Assembly: GCA_037349105.1 (NCBI GenBank)
Contig: JAYJMM010000094.1
Span: 1 to 64,000, forward strand
DNA length: 64,000 nt
Origin: Limnomonas spitsbergensis
Taxonomy: Eukaryota; Chlorophyta; Chlorophyceae; Chlamydomonadales
Direction of reading: 5' to 3'
Shown piece after piece: positions 1-12,300 of this stretch (position 1 is its first letter; every line of letters begins with the position of its first letter). A program made the position numbers and the translations under genes. The notes beneath the pieces were generated by a model. It saw only the letters and a program-made list of their open reading frames with translations. It was not told the DNA's origin and ran no database searches.

Positions 1-93
1 CCTGGATCCAATCCCTCCCCTAGATCAACCATCCTGGATCCAATCCCTCCCCTAGATCAACCATCCTGGATCCAATCCCTCCCCTAAATCAAC
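1..93. repeat. 32-bp tandem repeat, about 3 copies
   Basis: Three near-identical units containing the core atccctcccctagatcaacc, inside the intron after exon 19. Confidence 0.8.
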
Positions 94-181
94 TGAACTT
101 CCTCCGGTCACCCGTCTTACCTCTGACGTCTTGCTCTGCTCCCCCCCACCTACATCAATAATCCTCCCCTACATAATCTAC

Positions 182-322
182 CTCTGATGTCTTGCTCTGC
201 TCCATGATGCGTTGCAGCCGTTCCGCGGCCTTCTCCTTGGCCTTCAGGGCGGTCTCCAGCTGGGAGGCACGCTGACGGGCCGCAGCGGCCTCTAGCTCTG
301 CAGTGCGGGCAGCGTCAGCAGC
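182..322 (-). CDS. Coiled-coil gene exon 19, last exon in window
   Basis: 141 bp, 47 codons, phase 0/0 (AADAARTAELEAAAARQRAS and onward, ending RLQRIMEQSKTSE). The acceptor is CCGCAG and the donor is GTAGAT. A copy of its final codons and donor lies at about 116-141. The gene continues to the left of the window. Confidence 0.75.
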
Positions 323-3300
323 CTGCGGTAAAGAGTAATGAGGGAGGTTTTGGGGGGGACGGGGGATAGGTTTAAGGGAGGGTTTAAGACAGGTGTTACC
401 GGGGTTTCAGGCACGTGTTGGGGGTTAAGAGAGAATGTAAGGGTTGAAGACAGAGTTCAGAAAGACTTCAGAAGGGGAGTAAGCAGGTTTTAGAGAAATT
501 ATGTGTGTGTGTGTGTTGGGGGGGGGGCAAAGAAAAGGGTCGATGAGCATTTGAATGGGGGTGATGTACAACCAGCTCAGGCATCAATTCAAATTAAAAA
601 GTGTGGACAGAACCATGTACCGCTGACGCGGAGCTCCCTAAAGTTGTCACACACATAGATCCGACCTGGATCTATGACAGATCTGTCAGAGATCAGATCT
701 ATAGTGAAGCATCAAAGTCACGCACACACACGCACCAGTGCCTGCTTCATCGCAGCCTCCGACGCGGCGCCCTGCGCCTGCTCCCTGTCCTTGCTCAGCT
801 TATCCAGCTGGCATGGATCTATGACAGATCTGCCAGACCCAGATCCGGAGGGACGCATCAAAGGTACACACGCACCACACGCACACACGCACCTGTGCCT
901 GCTTCATCGCAGCCTCCGACGCGGCGCCCTGGGCCTGCTCCCTGTCCTTGCTTAGCTTATCCAGCTGGCGCTCACGCGTCTGCGGAAGAACACAGATGTA
1001 CAACGAAGGTGAGCACAGGTGAACACAGATGTGCAAAGAAGGTGAACACAGATGTACAACGAAGGTGAGCACAGGTGAACACAGATGTACAAAGAAGGAG
1101 AACACAGATGTACAACAAAGGTGAGCACAGGTGAGAACAGATGTACAAAAAAGGCGCCCTGGGCCTTCTCCCTGTCCTTGCTTAGCTTATCCAGCTGGCG
1201 CTCACGCGTCTGCAAATGAAAATACAGAAAATAACAGAGTGCTCAAAATTTCTTCTGTGTAACAGTTACCGTATCTACAAAGTATTATGTAGTCGGTTTA
1301 CAATGGAGAAGAACTCAGGTCCCCCGTCCCTGTCCCTGACCTTGTCCCCCACCCAGCTGCCCGCCCAGCCCAGCACAGCTTGACCCCAAGCCCAGCTGCC
1401 ACATGGCCCCCCTCAGGTTTTAGTGTGGAGGGTTTAGTTGAAAATGAAGGTGAGAAGTGTCCCGCCGGCAGGGTCCCCCCCTTTGCTGCCCCGCCCAGTC
1501 CGGCCCTTTCCGCCCCAGCCGCCGCATACATCCCCTTGGGGTCCAGGGTTCAGTATTCAGGGTCAAGGTCAACACGCCCCTAAGGGTTGTATAAAACGTA
1601 TTACGGTACGCACCGGTTTGCAATGAGAACAACACCTCCCCTGTCCCTGTCCGGCCGACAGGTTCCCCCCCTTCCTCGCCCACGACCCCCGCCCAGTCCA
1701 GCCCCGTTGCCCCAGCCGCCACAAGCCCCCTTGGAGTCCAAGTTGCAGGGTCCAGGCCTTCAGGGTAAAGGTTAACACACCCCTAAGGGTAATCTGGCCA
1801 ACAGGGTGCCCCCCCTCTGCCGCCACACCCAGTCCAGCCCAGTTCCACCCCAGCTGCCACATGCCCCCTTGGGGACCAGGGTGAAGGTCAACACACACCT
1901 AACGATTGTCCGGCCGGCATGTTCCCCCCTTCCTCGCCCGCGACGCCCGCCCAGTCCATCCCAGTTCCATCCCAGCTGCCACACGCCCCTCCCTCCCTGG
2001 AGACCAGGCTCCAGGGTCCAGGGGTAAGGGTTCAAGGTTTAACTAACCTAAACCCTAACCCCCCCGTGGCTCACCCTGACCACTGACTCAGCCTGCGCAA
2101 GCTTGGCACGCAGGTTGGCGCAGTCGCCCTCCGCACGCCTCGCGGCGCCTTCCGCCTCGGCCCGCCCCGTCGCAGCCTCGGCGATCGCCACTCGGCCAGC
2201 CTCGAGCGCACGCTCTAGCCTCTCCGCCTCGCGCTCGCGCGCCCGAGCGGCGCCCTCCGCCTGAACCAGCCGGGCGGAAATCGAGGACAGCTCGGCCGCC
2301 GCGGCCGCCACCGCGGCGTCGGCGGCGGCGGTGCGTGCCGCTAGATCCGATTCGGAGCCGCGCGTTTGGTCCAAGAGCTTCTGTAACCGCTCCACTTCAC
2401 GCTCGCGGGTCTTGGCCAAGCCATCGGCCTGATTCGTGATTTAAAAGGTCCAGGGTTTAGGATTATGAGGGTTGGGGGGAAGGTTAAGGGTTCAGGTTTG
2501 GGGGTTAAGTCATTGGCGTTCAGGTTTTGGGGTTCAGTCATTGGCGTTCAGGGTTTGGGGAGAGTGCTGCAGGGTTAAGACTTAATTGCATAGTGTCGAA
2601 AGGATAAGGTACTGGTTATGGGGTTTGCAATTAAGGGTTCTTGTTTGGGGTTCATAATGTAGGATTTGTAACTATGGTACCAGTTTTAAATTTAGTGTTT
2701 GTGATTGGGGTGTATTATTGGGGTTTCTAATTGGGGTTCCCTTCCCCCCTGCCCCCTGCTCCTAAGTAACCATCCGGCTCATAATCCCCCACCCTGCCCC
2801 CCTTAATCCCCCCCCCCTCCCCCAGGGCCTCACCTGCACGGCCCACTTGCGCTCTGCCCCCCCCCTCCACCACCACCACCACCCGTCGCCTAACCCCCTT
2901 CCACCACCACCACCACTGGTCTCCTGAACCCCCATTCCCTTCTTGCACCTCTTTAGCGCCACCATTACCCCACCCCCCGGCTCCTCACCTGCACGGCCCG
3001 CTGGCGCACTGTTCCCTCTCCACCACCACTACCACCACCATCACCCCCCTCACGGCTCCTACCCCCCCCACCCTGCCCCCCTCCACCACCATCAGCCCCC
3101 CCCCCCGGCTCCTCACCTGCACGGACCTCTGGCGCACTACCGCCGCGGCCCGTTCCGCCTCTCCAGCGGCCTCCTGCGCCACCACCACCACCACCCGTAT
3201 TTTAACCCCCTTCCACCACCACCGCCACCACCACCACCACCACTGGTCTCCTGACCCCCCCCTTTCCCTTCTTGCCCCTCTTTAGCGCCACCATCACCCC

Positions 3301-6300
3301 GACCCCCCCGGCTCCTCACCTGCACGGCCCGCTGGCGCACTACTGCCGCGGCCCGCTCGGCTTCTCCAGCAGCCTCCTCCGCCTGCGCCCGCCGCGCCTC
3401 CGCCTCGGCCGCCTCCGCACGCGCCGCCTCGACTAGCCTCTGCTGCTTCTCCACCTCCTTGTCGCGTGCGCGCAGCCCCGCCTCCAGCTGCTGCATGCGG
3501 CGCGATAGGCCGGAGAGGTCGGAGTCCAGGCGGCGGGCGGCTTCCTCCGTCTTCAGCAGATCCGCGGTACTGAGGGGGGAACCGAAACACAGCAGTGTCA
3601 ATCAACGCACCGGCGGAGAACCTTAAACCCTAAACATTGAACCCCAAACTAGGGACCGTACTCAGAAGACAGTACCGACAGTACAGTAAGCACAAGGCAA
3701 TACCGGCAGAACCGTACGCAGAAGGCATGCCCACGGTCCACACATCCTTTCACAGCGGGGAGGAAGGGCAGCACATGATGATTTTTTCTACAGGGGGCCA
3801 GCTAGTTCGGACGATGGGTCATATTTTTAATATTTTCAAGCAGATCCGTGGTCCTGATCCTGGATCCGGATCCTGATCCAGGGATATACAGCAACCAGGG
3901 TTCAAGATTGCTACCCTTAACCCTAAACTCTGGATCTCTCGCACCTCTCGTACTCTGACACGCGTGTGGTGTCCAGCATCTTGTTCATGCGGTCGATCTG
4001 GGTCGTTTTGCTTTTCACGGAGGCCTCAAGCTGTAATGCTCGTGCCTATGTTCAGGGAAGAAGGTTGGTGAGATACAGGTTGAGGCTTTTCAAGGAGGCC
4101 TCCAGCTGTAACGCTCGTGCCTATCATCAAAGAATGAGGTATAGGGTTCGTGAGGTACAGGTTGCGGCCTTGCAAGGAGGCGTCCAGCTGCAATGCTCTT
4201 GGCATTGTTCAGAAAATAGAGTAAAACTGATCAGATTCAGTAACTAATCGAATTGATGAACTCATTGAATTGACGGTAAGTGACAAATTCAAATAATAAT
4301 CTACTTTATGCAGCCCTAGATAAGAAATTGAAAAGAACTCTCAATTTCCCACCGAAACAGGCTTATTGAGTATTGATAGATAGAATTTTTACGTAACGCT
4401 CTTTCCTAATCCTAAGCAATACTATTTGAGTGGGCATCTACAGAGCTAAATATTTCCACTCACCCTTGCGCTGGCCATGTCGGCCTCCACCTTCCTCGCA
4501 GCTTCCTCTGCCCGTGCCTGCTTGGCAAGCCCCTCGGCCTCGGCCTGCCTAGCACCTTCCAGCAGACGCGTTAACCTGTGACATGACAAGCAGACACGCA
4601 TGCAAATAGTGTGATGGGGGATAATGGAAGTGTAATGAGTGGGGTGTGGGGATGGGTATTCCTGCTCGTAGAGTGATGAGGGTGGGCGCCAGCCTGCCTT
4701 ACACCCTACTGCAGACGCGTCAGCCAAGCAGCCACACATGGAAATGGAGTGAAGGAGGATAACGGAAGTGTAATGCGTGGGGTGTGGGGAGTGGGGTTCG
4801 GGTGTGAACAGTGATGAGGGTGGGTGACAGGCTGCCTGACGCCCTCCAGCAGACGAGGCAGCGTGTGAAACGACAAGCAACCCCACGTGCAAAAATGGAG
4901 GGGACTGAAAGTGTAATACAGGAGGTGTGAGGTGTGGGTGCTCATGTGTGAACAGTGGCGAGGGCGGGCGACAGCCTGGCTCACGCCCTCCAAGGGGGGC
5001 ACGTCATGACAGACAGGCTGGCATATCGTGGCATGCACTGCTGCCTGAAGGGTACATGGCTCCACTATTGAAACCTGAAACGCTGTGCCTGCCCCCACCC
5101 CCACACACACACTCACGTGTCCAGCTCCTGCTCCTTCATAGATTTGGGTTATGTTTATAAATGTACCGTATTATATGGGCAGATATGATGCTTATAATCA
5201 TATCTAGGACATTGTATACGAATGCATACGAATCACAGTTACTGTACCTGTACCGTACGTTTGCCTGGCCTTCCCTCATAATTAATGGAGCTTGGCCTTC
5301 CCTCATAATTAATGGATCTTGGGATCCATGAATTTACTAATTATTGATTGTTGGGGCCGACTTTCAGTGGGGAATTAAGAGTTCTTGTCAACAGTTTGCC
5401 AAGAGGGCAGCATGAAAAGAAAACATTTTGAATGGCCAAAGGAAGGAAAATCGAATCCAAGGTAGCGGTACGTATGTTGCATATAAGCTGTATATATATC
5501 CCTCTACCCTTGCACCTGCCACCCCCTCCCCCCCCCACCTCCACCCTATACCCTTGCACCTGCCACCCCCTCCCCCCCACCTCCACCCTATACCCTTGCA
5601 CCTGCCACCCCCTCCCCCCCCCACCTCCACCCTATACCCTTGCACCTGCCACCCCCTCCCCCCCCACCTCCACCCTCTACCCTTGCACCTGCCACCCCCC
5701 TCCCCCCCCCACCTCCATCCTATACCCTTGCACCTGCCACCCCCTCCCCCCCCACCTCCACCCTATACCCTTGCACCTGCCACCCCCTCCCCCCCCCCTC
5801 CACCATAAACCCCCCCTCCCCCCCCCCCTCCACCCATCCCTCCCACCTGCTCGCCCCCCCCCCCCCCCCTGAAACGCTGCGCCTGCCCCCCCCCCCCCTG
5901 AAACGCTGCGCCTGCCCCCCCCCCTGAAACGCTGCGCCTGCCCCCCCCCCCCTGAAACGCTGCGCCTGCCCCCCCCCTGAAACGCTGCGCCTGCCCCCCC
6001 CTTCCTGAAACGCTGCGCCTGCCCCCCCCCTGAAACGCTGCGCCTGCCCCCTCCCCCCCCACCTCCACCCTATACCCTTGCACCTGCCACCCCCTCCCCC
6101 CCACCTCCACCCTATACCCTTGCACCTGCCACCCCCTCCCCCCCCACCTCCACCCTCTACCCTTGCACCTGCCACCCCCTCCCCCCCCACCTCCACCCTC
6201 TACCCTTGCACCTGCCACCCCCTCCCCCCCCACCTCCACCCTATACCCTTGCACCTGCCACCCCCTCCCCCCCCACCTCCACCCTCTACCCTTGCACCTG

Positions 6301-9300
6301 CCACCCCCTCCCCCCCCACCTCCACCCTATACCCTTGCACCTGCCACCCCCTCCCCCCCCACCTCCACCCTATACCCTTGCACCTGCCACCCCCTCCCCC
6401 CCCACCTCCACCCTTAACCCCCCTCCACCCCCCTCCACCCATCCCTCCCACCTGCTCGCCCCCCCCCCCCCCCTCCCACCTGTCCATCTCCCTCTCCTTC
6501 ACACGGACGGTGCCCTCCAGGTGCAGTACACGGGACCTGGACTGGCCTGCCTCCTGCTCAAGACGTTTGTTGGCCTCGCTGCCCTGAGACGATCTGAAGA
6601 GGAGGGAGGAGGAGGGAGGTGGGGTGGAAAGAGGCGGGGAGAGGGGGAGGAGGGGGAGGCGGGAGGAGGCGGGGAAGGGAGTGGAGGAGGGCGGTGGGGT
6701 GGAAAGGGGCGGGAGGAAAGGGGAAGGGGGAGGAGGGAGGAGGCGGGGAAGGGAGTGGAGGAGGGCGGTGGGGTGGAAAGGGGCAGGAGAGGGGGAAAGG
6801 GGGGGGAGGGGGAGGAGGGAGGAAGCGGGGAAGGGAGTGGAGGAGGGAGGTGGGGTGGAAAGGGATGGGGAGAGGGGGAAAGGGAGAGGGGGGGAAGGGG
6901 AAGGGGGTGGAGGGGGGCAACGGGCTGGAAAGGGGCGGGAGGAGAGGGGAAGGGGGGGGAGGAGAGGGGGAGGATGGGGGGGAGGGGTGGAGGGGGAAGG
7001 AGGGGAAGGAGGCGGGGAAGGTTAACTGGTGTGGGGGGCAGGGGGAACCCAGGAGAGATGGGAGGAGGTGAAGGTTCACCTGAACCCCTAAGCACCTGAT
7101 CTGCGCCTCATGCAGCTCCACACCTTACCTGCCACTCATTTCCTCCAACCGCTACGGTAACGGTGCGGATGTGGCGTCCGCCGCGAGCTGCGCTTTCCCC
7201 TTCACCCGCATGCCCCAAGGGGGGGGGGGACGTATTTTTCTTTATTTTCCCCCCTCTAAACCTGCCCTCTAAACCCTAAACCCCTAAGGGTTCCCTCTGC
7301 ATGCTCCAAGGCCCTAACTCCTAACCCTGAACCACGTGATCTGCGCCTTATGCAGCTCCACCTTGAGATGCTCCTCTCAGCTCCACACCTTTCACCTGTA
7401 CCTCCTTTCTTCCACACATTTCCCTCCACACATATCTCTCTGCACCTGATCTGCGTCTCATACATCTCCGATCTAAGCTGCTCCGTAACCTTCCCCAACC
7501 GCTCTACACCTTTCACCTGTACCACGCTTCTTTCACACATTTCCCTCCATACATTTTTCTGCACCTGATCTGCGCCTCGTGCAGCTCCGCCTTGAGCTGC
7601 TCCGTAACCTTCCCCAGCCGCTCCACCTCCCGGTCTCGGCCCTTGAGGGCTGCCTCCATTTGAAGTTTATGTAGCTTGAATTGAGTGATGTCACTCTCAA
7701 GCTTGTGATGTCCTGCGACATGGAGGGTGTTATGGAAAGGGTGGTAGTGTGATGCCACTCTCCAGCCTGTGATGACCCCCTCCACACACACCACCCAGTT
7801 TCCCTCCTCCCTCACCTTCCTCAACCTTGCAGCCCTTGACCCGCACGTCCCCTTCCACGCCCTTGCTCAGCTGCAGCTGCTCCGCGAGGCGTTCCATGTC
7901 CCGCTCGCGAGCACGGAGGGAACCCTCGAGCTGAGCTGCCTTGATGCGCGCTGCTGTCAGTTCAGTCTCCAGCTTGACAGCCACGTCCTCCACCACCTGA
8001 GGGGGGGTGCAAAGGTGTGAATGATTCAAACTTGTGCCCGTATGCGGGCTACTGTCAGCTCCGTCTCCAGCTTGACAGCCACGTCCTCCACCACCTGAGG
8101 GGGGCTGCAAAGGTGTGAATGATTCACACTTGAGCCCACACTTATTATACACTGGTCCACACTTGTCATGATAGAACATCGGCCGCTGTCAGCTCCGTCT
8201 CCAGCTTAACAGCCACGTCCTCCACCACCTGAAGGGGGCAGGGGGGGGGGCAGTGTGAAAGTTTCACACTTGTGCCCGTAGGCGGGCTTCTGTCAGCCAC
8301 ATTGGCCACCGCAAAATCCTAAACCCTCAACCCTCAACATCGGCCACCGCAAAATCCAGCTCCACACACACCTTGGCTCTCTCCCGCTCAGCAGCCCTGC
8401 CGGCCTCCTTGTCCTCCTTGGCCTTGGCCACCTCTCGATCCTTGGCGCGGATCGCTAGGTCCAACTGGCTCACCTGCATGGGGAAAAGTGGAACACGTGA
8501 AAATGAACCTTTTGCCATACCGTAGATTTGAATCGCCATCCCTCGGGTACAATATTTTCAATTATTTTAACGCTGCTCTCGGGGCAAAGTCAATTGTTGC
8601 GTGCTGCCCTCAGGGCAGGTTTTGTTTGCGTCCGGGTATATATTTAATTATTTATATCAGGGCCTGCCTGGTCTGCTTGGCCATGGGGGAGAACGCCACC
8701 CCTCGCTCAAAATCATCCCTCACCCCCAAACAACGCCCTTATTATGAGGGAAGGCTATTCGAAGTTACGGTAGCTCCTGTCATCATAATCTCTGCTTAAG
8801 ACAGCATCAATGGACAGTCATCAATGGCATGACCCGCATCGAAACAGGCAAACAAGGCTTGAAAGGCTTGCTTGTTGATAGATTTACAAGATTTCGAACA
8901 ACCTGTTCACATTGTTTCCATACAGTGCTGCACGCCACAATCACACCACATTCACACCGTGCCGCCCTCTCACACTTTGAAAATGCATTGGGACAGTTCC
9001 AAACTGAGTGTACATTCGCCATCCTCTGCCTTCCCTTTCACACATTCACAACTTATTCACACCTGGCTGATATCACATTCACACTGCCTCCCCACACATC
9101 CACCATACCACAACACCTTGGCTGGCCACCGAGACAGCACTGCAGATAATACACGGATGCCATCTACCACAGTCACACTAAGTCACACCTCATCCACATT
9201 TGATTCACACCTGGCTAAAATCGCATCCACACTGCCCCCCCATGTACACACACTAAACCTTGGCGGAGCGCTGAGTGAGCTCTGCATTTCCAACACGGAT

Positions 9301-12300
9301 ACCAATTACCAAATTCACACTTATTCACACCTGATTTACTCCTGATGAAAATCGCGTCCACACTGCCCCCCCACACACCACACCTTGGCGGAGCGCTGGA
9401 GCCACTACATTCACACTAGTTCACACCACATTCACACCTGGATAAAATTGCATCCACACTGCCCCCCCCCACACACACCTTGGCGGAGCGCTGAGTCAGC
9501 TCTGCATTAAGGGCGCGTATGTCATCCTCAGCCTTCCAGATTTCCTCGTACGCCGACTGACGCATCGCCTCGGCATCGGCCTGAGAGGATGGAGGCAGGT
9601 GGCGGTGCTGGAAGAAAGAAAGAAGGCGCTAAAGGCCGTGACAAAATGTGTTTGCCAGCAGGACAGGCGAGAGGAACGCCCTAGTTTACTTTCAAACCAC
9701 GTGGCATCAACCCTGAACCGCAGAGCCACGGCTTTGTACCTCCCCCCCCACCCCCCCGGCAAAGCCCCGGCCCAAACTTTTCATTTGCTTGAACATAGCA
9801 AAGTGTGGGGCCGGCCGTTCAACCCGCATTTGAGACGCGAGCCAACACAATCGCCGGGGTGCGCAGCTGGCCCTCGTCGACAGCTGAGAAAAGTTGAGCA
9901 GGAGCAGGAAGGGCACACGACCAACAAGCACTCACCCTTCGTGCCTCGCAAAGGATTTTGGGTTCACCTCTTTTTGCCCACCTGGCCTCCATCAAGCAGG
10001 AAAAGCAGCTTCCCTCCCGAGCCTACTCCAGGGTTCAGGATTAAGGATCAAGGGTTTCAATATATTTTCGATATATTCCAGTTTCCAGTGCCCACCTGAC
10101 GCACACGACCAACAAACACTCACAGTCATCGCGAGGGCTGCCTCCTACATCTGCCTGCCTTTGGGCGCATCTCCCCACACTTTCCCACACTTTCCCACAC
10201 TTACTTTTATAAATTATGACGTGCCCCGCCCTGCCTGGCCTTGAGCGCTGCTCAGAGCCACCCAGGACATATAAACCCTTACCATACCCTGGTGGCTTGG
10301 TCCACACTTTCAAACTCCAGTCCACACATATGCCTTGCGGAACGCCCCCTTTTTCTGGCTGGCCTTGAGCGCTGCCTCCAGCTGCCCGGGATCTCTAAAC
10401 CCTCAGTACACCGTAGTCCACACTTTACCACTCGTCCATACTTGCCTTTAGACGCGCCCCCTCTTTCTGGCTGGCCTTGAGCGCTGCCTCCACCAGCCCC
10501 AGCCGCGTTCGCATCGCTACCGCCTCCGCCTCCAGCCGCCGCGCAGCTTCCTCGGCTTGGCAGGCCCGCTCGGAGGCGTTGGCAGCGGCCTCCCGCTCGA
10601 TCCCTAGACTGCCGCCGAGCTCTTCGCGAAGACGGGACACCTCTTTGTCTCTTGCGCGCAGGGCCTGGGGACAAAAGAGGGGGGAAATGATGTGAGAAGA
10701 GAGCACTCGGACTTTATGTTTGGAGTCACGATGTGGGGAGCAGAGACGCCGAGTCGGGAAGAGCTGAGCGAAGACGGGACATCTCCTTGTCTTTCACTCG
10801 CAGGGCCTGGGGGAAAAGGAAAACGGGAGGATGAGAGAGGAATATATGGGTCTTAGGTTTTGGGGTTAAGCACGCACGGCCTATGAAAGAAAAAAGAAGC
10901 TAGAAAATGTGGCAGTTAAGGATACACGGCTGGGATCACCTGACACGGGCTAAACACTTAACCCTATAAACCCTACATCAGGTTCCCCGACAACCCACAC
11001 GCGGGTTTCGATTCGTGATTACCTTTTGGTGACTGGATCAGCCGGGAGTCCGGGACCGCAGGGTGGATTTTAGAGGTGGGGCTGATTCGAGCCACCCCGG
11101 CATGACGCCACCCCCCATTTCGTTTTCTCGCCTGCTCCATTGTTGCCTGCTTGCCCCTCAGCGCCACCACCTCACGTCCCCCACTGACAACCTGAGCTAC
11201 ACCAGCACACCGCTACCCCGGCATGACTCCACGCCCCCGTTATGTGTTCTCGCCTGTTCCATTATCGCCTGCTTGCCCCTCAGCGCCTGCGCCTCCACAT
11301 CCAAGCGGCCCAAGGCATCCTCAGCGGCAAACGCACGCTCCATCGCCCTCGCCACCTCGCCCGAGGTCTCAGCCTGATGCGCCTCTCGCAGGGATCTAAA
11401 ATGAGAAGAGTGGCAACGTAAAGAGGGGTAACAAAAAGAGGGGGGGCAAAGGGTTTAGAAGCTGGGCAAACGCACGCTCCATCGTCCTCGCCACCTCGCC
11501 CGAGGTCTCCGCCTGATGCGCCTCTCGCAGGGGTCTAGAAACAGGCAGGAAACGCAGCCGGGCTGAGGGGTGTTAAATGATCCCTGAACCCTGAACGCCC
11601 GCTCCCTATATCACATGAAAGAGCCGTGGGCAAGAGGTAGCTTGTAGGGTTTAGGGTTTAGGGTTTAGGTTTTGGGGTTTAGGGTTAAGGAGCTTGGCAA
11701 AAAAAGTGGTGACAAAAGAGTGACGACAAAAGAGGGGGGGGGAAGGGTTTAGATGCATGGTGAACGCCCACTCCATCGCCCGGTGCAACCTCATCAGATG
11801 TCTCGGCCCGACGCGCCGCCCGCAGGGCTCCAGAGCAAAGAACGGACAGGGTGAGGAAGAATACGTTGTAGGGAGTAGGGACTGTTATCAAGATTTAGGT
11901 TGTAGGGTTCAGGGACTGCCATCAGGGTTTAGGCTGTAGGGTTTATGAATAGTCTTTAGGGTTAATGTTGTAGGGTTTAGGGACAGTCTCCAGGGCTCAT
12001 ATTGTAGGGTTTTGGGGCAGTCTCCAGGGTTCATGTTGTAGGGTTAAGGGACAGTCTTTAGGGTTGAGGTTGTAGGGTTTATGGTATATATCGCTAGGGT
12101 TTAGGTTGTAGGGTCTAGGGAAAGTTCTCAGGGTTAACAGCGTAGCCATAAACCCTTTCCCAAGTACATCTGCTCCTCAACCACCTGTCATTGCCTCTGA
12201 AGACAGACATGCACAGGCAGCCACAACACTAGTTTAGGGTCCAGGTTTGGGTTGAGGGTTGAGCGTTGAGGGGCGAGGGGCGAGTGTCAAGGGTTAAGGG

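Noticed and set aside
5432..7121. Proline-rich and glycine/arginine-rich frames of up to 297 codons
   Set aside because: They come from C-rich and G-rich intronic repeats that are open in several frames and flank a well-supported minus-strand exon.
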